Below, piece after piece: positions 13,001-25,000 of a DNA stretch of 64,000 bases. Numbering within the stretch: the first letter of the stretch is position 1; each line of letters opens with the position of its first letter. The stretch lies in the NCBI GenBank assembly GCA_039000515.1, contig JBCFYV010000012.1, positions 126,300,132 through 126,364,131 of the forward strand, read 5' to 3'. The DNA comes from Timema cristinae. Lineage: Eukaryota; Arthropoda; Insecta; Phasmatodea; Timematidae. Under the pieces are notes generated by a model that worked only from the letters and a program-made list of their open reading frames with translations, was not told the DNA's origin and did no database searches. The translations under genes and the position numbers were made by a program.

Positions 13001-16000
13001 GTGCTGGTACCCCTGCCCCAGTTGGACTCTAGGGTCTTGTTGAGGATGTTGTCAAACTTGGACTTGTCCTCCTCGGAAACCAACTTGTCCTGGAACAGTC
13101 TCATGCCCTCGTACACGAACACCTGGAACAATTTGCATCATCACATACAGAGAGATGTTCAAAGGGATGTGCACTTCATCCACATACTAAAATAATATAT
13201 AATAGACAACTTAAAACAACAAAACTTTCGCCATTTAGCAACGCAGTATTCATTGAACCTGCTTCGGTGGTCGAATGGTCAAAAGTGCAACTCTCTTGAA
13301 ATAAACTGGAATATTGTTGATGGGGAGATCCAGGTTTGAATTCTGGTCAGGTGTAATAGGGTACATTTCCTCTAAATTCAACCTTCCTCACCCCTAACTC
13401 AAAGTGTAACTAGTACAAAAGGGTGGTAAAATAAGACAAAAGTATCCATAGCACAAGAGAGAGTGGGGTTATTTTTGAAAGCCACTCACTGTGTGTGCTT
13501 GAGTGTTTGCTTACTGTAAGAGGATTAAAGAAAGAGTAGAAATAATTAGATGGAGAAAAGATTGAGCAATGAGTCACCCACAAACAAAGATAGGTAGCAG
13601 TATACAACAAGCTCGAAATCACCGACCATGTAGCTTTGTTAAAATAGTCACAGTATCTATTAAAAGATCGACCCAAGCTTGAAAATATTTTTAATATTGG
13701 TATTGTGTCTTACCTCCAGCACAGAGTTGACTGATTGTATCGTAACATGGCCAGTCTTACCTCCAGCACAGAGTTGACTGAGTGTATCGTAACATGGCCA
13801 GTCTTACCTCCAGCACAGAGTTGACTGATTGTATCGTAACATGGCCAGTCTTACCTCCAGCACAGAGTTGACTGATTGTATCGTAACATGGCCAGTCTTA
13901 CCTCCAGCACAGAGTTGATTGAGTGTATCGTAACATGGCCAGTCTTACCTCCAGCACAGAGTTGACTGATTGTATCGTAACATGGCCAGTCTTACCTCCA
14001 GCACAGAGTTGACTGATTGTATCGTAACATGGCCAGTCTTACCTCCAGCACAGAGTTGACTGATTGTATCGTAACATGGCCAGTCTTACCTCCAGCACAG
14101 AGTTGACTGATTGTATCGTAACATGGCCAGTCTTACCTCCAGCACAGAGTTGACTGAGTGTATCGTAACATGGCCAGTCTTACCTCCAGCACAGAGTTGA
14201 CTGATTGTATCGTAACATGGCCAGTCTTACCTCCAGCACAGAGTTGACTGATTGTATCATAACATGGCCAGTCTTACCTCCAGCACAGAGTTGACTGATT
14301 GTATCGTAACATGGCCAGTCTTACCTCCAGCACAGAGTTGACTGATTGTATCGTAACATGGCCAGTCTTACCTCCAGCACAGAGTTGACTGAAGGATCCT
14401 CTTGTTTAAGATTGTATCGTAACATGGCCAGTCTTACCTCCAGCACAGAGTTGACTGAAGGATCCTCTTGTTTAAGATTGTATCGTAACATGGCCAGACA
14501 CCAGCGAGTAAGGTCTTTAGGGGTGAACAGATAGTGGTTCTGTTGCATTGGAGTGAGCGACACCTTCACCTGGTGGGAAATACAGCACTTGTTAGAGCAG
14601 ATATAGTCACATGGTAGTTCCTGCAGGGATGTATGATGGTTGTGAAAGGAAGTCTCAAGTTCAAGTGAGAAAACTTGACCATAACCAATAAAAACAATGA
14701 GTAGAATTGACACGAATATCTGGGTGATAAAAAGTCATGTCATGTAATTAAATGACTATATTTGCAAAAATTAAATAAAAAAATAAGTTTTTGAATAAAA
14801 AGGTTTATTAATAACAAAAACTGTACTTAACCTTCAAAAAGGTTTACAAAAAAATATATTAAGTTTACATTTTTTTTATTTAATATAGCTATGAATGAAT
14901 TTATTAAATTTGTTTTTTGTTGTTCAATATTCTCTTTTGAAGGTTTCTTTTCTATTAATTTACTTCATTTAGTGCTTGGAAAATATCTCGCAACTAAAAT
15001 TTAAACAAACGTTATACTGGTATTTGATGATTACCTCCTCGTAGACAGTGATCATGGTGGTAGCCAGGGAGGCTATCTTGGTTGCGTTGCCCCAGTTTGA
15101 GTGATTGGGCAAACACTGGGCCATTATATGACTCAGGTACAAGTTGTACATAGACTTTAACTGGTCCCTCTCTGGATAGCTGACAAACAAACAACTCAGT
15201 TACAGTAACTTAGCAACAATGCACTCTATCTGGAAACGTAACAGGAACAAAGTAAATAGTTACTCTACATAACAACAGAATCAACGAGGTTTGAAAATAA
15301 CACCTGCCAGGTTATACAACTAATGGGTTAGGGATGAGGAAGGTTGAATTTTAGAGAAAGTGTTCCCATATTTGCGTGGCGGGGGAGTGAAACCTCCAGT
15401 ACATCTGACCAGGAGTTTAATCGGCAGTCTAGTCTATTGCGAGAGTAGCGCCCTAGACCATACGACCGCTGAAGTTGACCATGACAACTATCCTAACTGT
15501 GTGTTCACCTGACAGAATATATCCTGGTAATTGAAGTGAAGCGTGGATTCAGCTTGTGTCGGCCCATAGCACCTTCGCTGGTCATACTGCCGACAATCTG
15601 GACATGTTCCAGACCCACCCATTCCAAGTTACTGCTGTCGTAGAAACCTCGGTACGTTATCACCTGCAACAATCTGTCAACTATCCGAGCCTGCTCCAAC
15701 ACATTCTGCTGTCATCACCTGCCATACAACCAGTAGAGTACCAGTACCTGTTGGAGGAATGCTATAAGCATGGAAGTCCCCCACTTGTCTGGTCTTGCGA
15801 GGTTTAGGTCCTTGAAGTACAAGATGAGATGTCCACTGTTCTTGGGTCTGTACACCCGCCCTGTGTTACTGGATATCACCATACACACCTGGGACAAACA
15901 ATACATCATTGCACGTTCTTACTTATAACTATATACACTGTGGATATTTACTACACATAGCTATAGTTGTACCTGGCTCAGTTTCTGCAACACGTGTTGT

Positions 16001-19000
16001 GGTGTGATCTGAGCACTGCAGTGGATTGTTGATACTTCTGTTGCACGCAGTTTGTTGAAGCAGTGACTCAGGATAAGACTGAAACAAAGCAACATGTCAC
16101 TCCAGTGGTAAGTCTGTGGGGTTCGTTTGGTTTCTTAGTTAATAAGTCTCACCATATTTTAGTTTATTTTAGTTTCTTAATTGGACTGTAACTGGTCAAG
16201 TGGTTAGAGTTTCTGGCTACAGATCTAGAGGTCCTGGGTTCAATCCTTGGCACTTCCGGAATTTATCTGTGAAGCAGTGGGTTTGGAACGGAGTCAAACC
16301 TATCCACGTGAGGAGTTACTTGTGTAAAGTAGTAGCAGTTCCAGTCTAGAAACGTGAGATTAACAGCCGTTGTGTTGACCACAATTGTTGGCACTATCAT
16401 AGCTCACTTGCATGCTGACAAATTAGAGTTTTATTCAAACTATCAATTATACCGTGTGTAAATCAAATATATGTACACAAAAAGCATTGTAACACAGAAG
16501 ATTGAAACAAAATAAGAAAAATTAACGTTTTTCACTATACATCATATTTAAATTTAGGGTTGTACAAAGTTTAGAAACTTCAACTTGGCTTTGAAACAAA
16601 TATCAGCATCAATTTTGATTTGGATAAAAATTGCTGTTTCACCAATAAAAATATTGGCAGCTAAAATACACTATTTATAGTAAATTACTAACCATATGAA
16701 AGAATCGGAGGTAATTGTGGTAATAACTTGATTAGGTCACATTAGAATGAAATAGTACAAACAATTATATATACAACCTTTTCTAAATGATTTTAGTGCA
16801 TGGAGTTATAGAAATAGCAATTTTTTTTTTCAAGCATTAGCCATAAATATTTAAACTTCAATTCAACTCAGAAAATATTTAATATATTTTATTCGGGTAT
16901 GCTTAAAATTGAAAAAATTGGACATTGCACATTTAGAGTAAATACTTGTAGAATAATGTACAGGGACAAGTTTCTCTTTTGATCGTCCCTCGAGATGTCA
17001 CTGCAAGCACCCTGCCTAGGGCCCTCGATACCTACAGTATTGTCGTGAGGGGATCACACGACTTGCCGTGAGGACTATGGCCCTGTCACTGTAAGAAACA
17101 GACCCCCCTAGGGCCCTCGATACCTACAGTATTGTCATGAGGGGATCACGTGGCCTGCAGAGAGATATCGTGAGGACTATGGCCCTGTCACTGTATGAAA
17201 CAGACCCCCTAGGGCCCTCGATACCTACAGTATTGTCGTGAGGGGATCCTATGGTTTGCAGAGAGATATCGTGAGGACTATGGCCCTGTCACTGTAAGAA
17301 ACAGACCCCCTAGGGCCCTCGATACCTACAGTATTGTCATGAGGGGATCACGTGGCTTGCAGAGAGATATCGTGAGGACTATGGCCCTGTCACTGTAAGA
17401 AACAGACCTCCCTAGGGCCCTCGATACCTACAGTATTGTCATGAGGGGATCACGTGGTTTGCAGAGAGATATCGTGAGGACTATGGCCCTGTCACTGTAA
17501 GAAACAGACCTCCCTAGGGCCCTCGATACCTACAGTATTGTCGTGAGGGATCCTATGGTTTGCAGAGAGATATCGTGAGGACTATGGCCCTGTCACTGTA
17601 AGAAACAGACCCCCCTAGGGCCTCGATACCTACAGTATTGTCGTGAGGGATCCTACGGCTTGCAGAGAGATATCGTGAGGACTATGGCCCTGTCACTGTA
17701 AGAAACAGACCCCCTAGGCCCTCGATACCTACAGTATTGTCGTGAGGGATCCTACGGCTTGCAGAGAGATATCGTGAGGACTATGGCCCTGTCACTGTAA
17801 GAAACAGACCCCCCTAGGGCCCTCGATACCTACAGTATTGTCGTGAGGGATCCTACGGCTTGCAGAGAGATATCATGAGGATATGGCCCTGTCACTGTAA
17901 GAAACAGACCCCCCTAGGGCCCTCGATACCTACAGTATTGTCATGAGGGGATCCTACGGCTTGCAGAGAGATATCATGAGGACTATGGCCCTGTCACTGT
18001 AAGAAACAGACCCCCTAGGGCCCTCGATACCTACAGTATTGTCATGAGGGGATCACGTGGCCTGCAGAGAGATATCGTGAGGACTATGGCCCTGTCACTG
18101 TATGAAACAGACCCCCCTAGGGCCCTCGATACCTACAGTATTGTCATGAGGGATCACGTGGCTTGCAGAGAGATATCGTGAGGACTATGGCCCTGTCACT
18201 GTAAGAAACAGACCCCCTAGGGCCTCGATACCTACAGTATTGTCATGAGGGGATCACGTGGCTTGCAGAGAGATATCGTGAGGACTATGGCCCTGTCACT
18301 GTAAGAAACAGACCTCCCTAGGGCCCTCGATACCTACAGTATTGTCATGAGGGGATCACGTGGCTTGCAGAGAGATATCGTGAGGACTATGGCCCTGTCA
18401 CTGTAAGAAACAGACCCCCCTAGGGCCCTCGATACCTACAGTATTGTCATGAGGGGATCACGTGGCTTGCAGAGAGATATCGTGAGGACTATGGCCCTGT
18501 CACTGTAAGAAACAGACCCCCCTAGGGCCCTCGATACCTACAGTATTGTCATGAGGGATCACGTGGCTTGCAGAGAGATATCGTGAGGACTATGGCCCTG
18601 TCACTGTAAGAAACAGACCCCCTAGGGCCCTCGATACCTACAGTATTGTCATGAGGGGATCACGTGGCTTGCAGAGAGATATCGTGAGGACTATGGGCCT
18701 GTCACTGTCTTCTTTATAACATTTCATGTGACTCTACAAAGTTGTACCTCTTTCCGCAGCCCTGGGGACCGACCAATAAGAAGGGCTGCCTGGTATCTGG
18801 CTCCAGCCACATCCCCAACACGTCAACAGTCCTCTTGACATCGGCCGTCATGACCAGTGGGAGACTACTCCTGTAAGTGTCAAGATGTAGATGTTCGTCT
18901 TCAGGAGACATGGAGTAGCTGTCTACACAGTCTCGGGAGTGGTTGTAGCAGGCATACAGCAGGCGGATATTGTCCGGGACAAACTCACTTGTCCATTGGA

Positions 19001-22000
19001 ACACCTGAACAGTGACAGTGAAACACGTTTCATTTTATCACCTCTCAATACTCGTTCAGAATATAGGAATATGTATTAAATTAATTACTCTAATGTGTTA
19101 AGAATGTGGTAGGTTGAACTTGGAGGAAGTGTACGTACATGTGCATGTAGGAAGAATGGAAAACCATGGATTCAAACCTCGATCTCCTCATCACCAGCAG
19201 TCTTCAGTCGATTGCGAGAGCAATGCCTTGGCCATTTGACCAGTGAAGCGAGTCAGGGATCGTTACAAGCCAACTATCATTTTATTATCTGTGTGTGTAT
19301 TGCGCGCGTTATTACCGACCTGCTTGGCAAAGACTTCCCGACTGGCCAGTGATAGATTCCCTCCTAGCCCCTGGACTAGGGCCACGGTGAAGTGGGCCCT
19401 TGTGGACACACCATGAAGCTGAGACAAGCCATTCATCACTATACCTACTAGTGAGGTTGTCACTACCAGCTCTCCTTGTTGAGCGATCCAGTGAACAGCT
19501 GAAACACACACACACGCACACTGGACAGTGATCACATTTTACTGCCATTAAGTTATCCACAAGGAAGAAGGTACAAGATAGAAACAAACACAGTTCACAC
19601 TCTGCACTGCTACCACTGGACTCCCCTAGACACAGATGCTCACCCTTGTAGAAATGGTCTTCTATGAGTTGAGCCAAGAACCTGGTGGTATTCTCAGGCT
19701 GAGTGTTCAACCAGGCGAACACTAGTCCTTCTACGTTGATATCCTCGTCACTGTAACAGGAACAACAACTCCAGTGATCTTGTGACCATCACACACATGA
19801 CAACGTCTCGAAGCACGTGTGTTGCTGACCTGAGGAAGATGATGCCCATGCGTGAGACTGTGGCGGGAGATGCGTAGCTCAGATCATGAGTCTCGAAGAT
19901 GAAGTTGACGTTGGGTCCGAACTGTATCCTCCATCCAGAGGGCAGAGTCAGTAGTCTGTTATCATCCAGGACTGAGTTAAGGGACTCTATCCACTCGGGG
20001 TCCACATCTCCGTCGCAAACCACCCACGAGTGTACTTCTACACACACCAGTAACTTTAGGTTAGTGCTCTGTTAGTCAGCGTACACTCCTGTTCTCTTAT
20101 AATTAGTACTTCATAGGAATGTGCCAAGTACATTTTTTTAATTAGAGGCAAAATCAAATAAATTTAATAATCTTATGGACAAATAAATGTTAAATTGTTT
20201 TGCTAAATGTTTTATGGTGGAAAAGGAAGTAAACCTCGAGTGTAGGTCTAAAGTGAGAGTTAGCACCTGGTGGCTCGGAGTAAACCTGCTGAGCGCTGAG
20301 CGTGAGTACTCCATCTGTCCACTGGCGAGTGTCTAAATCAATGTGACCCAGTAACTGTGATCTTGGCATGGCCTTAGGGTTGATGATGTGTTGCTTCACT
20401 TGTCCTCCGAGCCGCAACATGGCCTGCGGTAACAAACAACACTCTCTCAGTTTGGCGGTGAAGGTTGATAGGCCAGATCTCAAATTGGAGCTGTGTAGCA
20501 CTGAGTTAGGGGGTCAGATCAAGTTCACGTGTTGCTAAGCTTACACTCTTGAGCAGATTACAGAGCGTGGTTTTTCCTGAGCCGGAGGGCCCCACGATCA
20601 CCACCCCCATCCTCTGTTGAAGCTGCTCGTACAGTTCCACACACTTCCGCAACTACGCAACACACACAAGCAGGCAGGATTTAGACATGGCTGTCCCAAA
20701 ATAAAAAGAATGTGAGAAACCACTAATACAGTTAACTCTCGATTCTACGACCCCGCGAATCGCGTCCCTCTCAAAGTAAAGACCCTTTTTTGGGGAACCG
20801 TGAAAAATGTCGGAATAAAAGGTTGAAAAGTTTAAGGAAATCGGCTGTAAAATGTGTTTGTTGCAATTATCTTTGTGAGCGCTGTATTACTAGTAACTGG
20901 GTGGGTCAGGTATAAAAATAGACACACCTCATCAATGCCAGCCAATAGCACTTGACTTTGTCCACCCCCTCCCACAAGCAAGACAATGTTTCCCCGCGCG
21001 CGACTGCCGCTACATCACGCGCCAGGCTTGCTTTTGCCATTGTTATTTCGATTCTCGATTTGGTTACTATTTTGGTTTGATTTTGTGAATAATTTTTGAC
21101 GACCCATGATATTGTTTAACATTGTTATTTTGATTTGGTTACGTTTTTGGTTGGATTTTGTGAACGATTTTTGATGACCCACGCTATTTGTTGTCTAAAA
21201 AATGCAATTTTTTCGTATGAAAGTCAGGGGTGGAACAAAATCTGTTAAAATTCCAATAACGGCCCTTTTCCAGGGAACCGTGAAAGGTCGTAGAATCGAG
21301 AGTTGACTGTAGTTTACACCGGAGAATATATATGAACATCCCTGTGACTTCAAAGTAATACATTTGTCTGTGTTGAAACAATGTTGAATGTGGATCATGT
21401 TTTATTGGTTATATATACGTATATCTCGTTTGATGAAGGTACAGGGGAGGGAGATGGAAACAAATAGAACAAAAAGGAGAACTAGTTATGGTGTTAACCA
21501 ATATATATCGTAGAATGGGAACATTCGTCCCTATTAGAGCAGTATACACAAATAAAAATGGTGAAAGAGGCCTAGCACAAATCAGGTATAATTGTGCCAC
21601 TAAAAGGGTGTTAGTTTCTCACTTCCTTGGGATGAGTTCCAATAGAATGTAACCTGGGTGGTTACGACAGATATTCTTCAAGATGCAGCCATTACATCTT
21701 TGTCCAGTGGGAGCAGTGTAAAGTGAGGACTGACCTGGCTCTCATTGTAGAGCAGACCGAACTCGGCATAGCTCTCCTTGAGTGCAGCTGTGAGTGTCTC
21801 GTAGCCAGAGCTGGTGAACGGGATGCCCGGGAACATGTCTCGGACGATGCCATCAAAGCCAGCGCAGTCTGTGAAGGTCAGCTTGGATAAAGTATTTAAG
21901 CGCAGAGCCTGTAAATAATACATTATTAGGGAGGATTCAAACAAGAGTGTGATAAGTGCTCTGGTTGTTTGAAACTTGCCTGAACCACTAGCTCCATCTC

Positions 22001-25000
22001 TGCCTCCTTATCAAGTTGAGCAACAGATATCCCGCTCTTCCTGGCCGCCTTCAGGACACTTCCACAACCTCCCAAGACCGTCTTTAGAGCACGCAGGCCC
22101 CAATCGTAGTGCTGCTGGACCGATAGCAGTTTCCTGCAAACACACACAGCACAAGGAGAGGGTGGAGATGACCGCAGTTTCTATCCAATGTTACACCAGT
22201 CAGTGACTATACCTGGCCATGTCGAACACCTCCACCAGTTTCTATCCAATGTTACACCAGTCAGTGACTATACCTGGCCATGTCAAACACCTCCACCAGT
22301 TTTCTTGCCAATGGTCTTGGCGTGTTTGAAACCCTCACAGTACAAGATAACCTCCGCTATGAGCTCATTATCTGGCCGAGACATCACCACCGGTCGGAAC
22401 AGTTGTTTCAAGTTGTCGGGTAGCTTCTGTCTACCCCCGTAGCCTTTCCCCACGGGATTTAGGGTCACAAAGATACCAGAGTTGATGTCCAATGGAATCT
22501 ACGCATACACATCACATAACATATTACATTATCAAAATAGGTAGGTATCTTTAGTTGAGGTTCATTTGGTTTAGTCACATTGCTTTCGCTTGAAAATATT
22601 GAGTAAAGAGAAACTTTGTTTGTATATTCACTTAAATGACACATAGCCTGGACAAGAGACTCGAACAGGGGACCTTTGCACGCCAATTGTCTACCCCTGA
22701 GTCATCCTTGTTCGTCCTGTACCCAGGGCCTTCTCCCACCAGTTGTTGTATTGTGGGAGTGACTCCTTAGAGAGTGAGTCAGTTTGACAGTCGATACTAA
22801 GTACTAACCTCTTGGTCCATCAATCTGACTGTCGTGTGATGGTTCTTGAGGGCTGTTTGTATAGGCTGGATCTGCATGGACACGGCTGAGAGTGTCGTCT
22901 CTTCGAGACGGTTGAACTCGTCAAAACACCCCCATGCTCCACACTTCACCAGTCCCACAAAGATACGAGCCATCGACTTCACGTCGATACCCTGACACGA
23001 CACATCACACACATTCACATGAATAGTGAGATTAAACAAACATTTTTAATATAATTTAATTAGCTCTTCAAGCAAATGAAAATAAGTTTAAAACAATTAT
23101 TTATTCATTAATTAAACATTGTAGGAAGGATAGCCGGGCAGGCTTACACACTTACCAGAAAACTGTGGGCCCCAAAGTCACGACTAAAACAACATTACCA
23201 GTACATCAATCAGAAGAGAGTAAAACAAAGGTTGTCCCTATCCACCTGTCCTGTACCTTCGGCCAAATATAACGTAACGTGTACCTAGTGATAGAGACTA
23301 GCCTCACCTTGAGACAGTTGTAGAACAGGACTAGCCTCACCTTGAGACAGTTGTAGAACAGGACTAGCCTCACCTTGAGACAGTTGTAGAACAGGACTAG
23401 CCTCACCTTGAGACAGTTGTAGAACAGGACTAACCTCACCTTGCCAACAGTTGTAGAACAGGACTAGCCTCACCTTGTTACAGTTGTAGAACAGGACTAG
23501 CCTCACCTTGTTACAGTTGTAGAACAGGACTAGCCTCACCTTGTTACAGTTGTAGAACAGGACTAGCCTCACCTTGTTACAGTTGAAGACTAGGACTAGC
23601 CTCACCTCGTCACAGTTGTAGAACAGGACTAGCCTCACCTCGTCACAGTTGTATAACAGGACTAGCCTCACCTTGAGACAGTTGTAGAACAGGACTAGCC
23701 TCACCTTGCCAACAGTTGTAGAACAGGACTAGCCTCACCTCATCACAGTTGTAGAACAGGACTAGCCTCACCTCATCACAGTTGTAGAACAGGACTAGCC
23801 TCACCTTGTCACAGTTGTAGAACAGGACTAGCCTCACCTCGTCACAGTTGTAGAACAGGACTAGCCTCACCTTGATACAGTTGTAGAACAGGACAAGCCT
23901 CACCTCGTCACAGTTGTAGAACAGGACTAGCCTCACCTTGTTACAGTTGAAGACTAGAACTAGCCTCACCACGTCACAGTTGAAGACTAGGACTAGCCTC
24001 ACCTTGTCACAGTTGTAGAACAGGACTAGCCTCACATTGTCAACAGTTGTAGAACACGACTAGCCTCACCTCGTCACAGTTGTAGAACAGGACTAGCCTC
24101 GCCTTGTCACAGTTGTAGAACAGGACTAGCCTCACCTCATCACAGTTGTAGAACAGGACTAGCCTCACCTTGATACAGTTGTAGAACAGGACTAGCCTCA
24201 CCTTGTTACAGTTGTAGAACAGGACTAGCCTCACCTCGTCACAGTTGTAGAACAGGACTAGCCTCACCTTGATACAGTTGTAGAACAGGACAAGCCTTAC
24301 CTCGTCACAGTTGTAAAACAGGACTAGCCTTACCTTGTTACAGTTGAAGACTAGAACTAGCCTCACCTCGTCACAGTTGAAGACTAGGACTAGCCTCACC
24401 TTGTCACAGTTGTAGAACAGGACTAGCCACACATTGTCAACAGTTGTAGAACAGGACTAGCCTCACCTCGTCACAGTTGTAGAACAGGACTAGCCTCGCC
24501 TTGTCACAGTTGTAGAACAGGACTAGCCTCACCTTGATCACAGTTGTAGAACAGGACTAGCCTCACCTTGATCACAGTTGTAGAACAGGACTAGCCTCAC
24601 CTCGTCACAGTTGAAGACGAGCACTTGTCGACCCAGCAGACCTCCCAAGCCTTGACCGACTCGGTCTTCCCGTGCCAGCAGGACCGTACGGGTTCAGCCT
24701 CCCAAGCCCTGACTCGACCAGGTCTTCCTGGAACATACACACCTATGGTACCATGTCCTGGAACATCACACCTATGTACTCATGTCCTGGAACATCACAC
24801 ACTATGGTACCATGTCCTGGAACATCACACACTATGGTACTCATGTCCTGGAACATCACACCTCTATGTACATGTCCTGGAACATCACACACTATGGTAC
24901 ACATGTCCTGGAACATCACACACTATGGTACACATGTCCTGGAACATCACACACTATGGTACACATGTCTGGAACATCACAATGCCTCCTAGTACATGTC

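Noticed and set aside
23206..24432. Several 130-codon minus-strand frames of repeated LFYNC units
   Set aside because: Produced by the in-frame 33-bp repeat, most of it intronic; only the last copy is exon 29.
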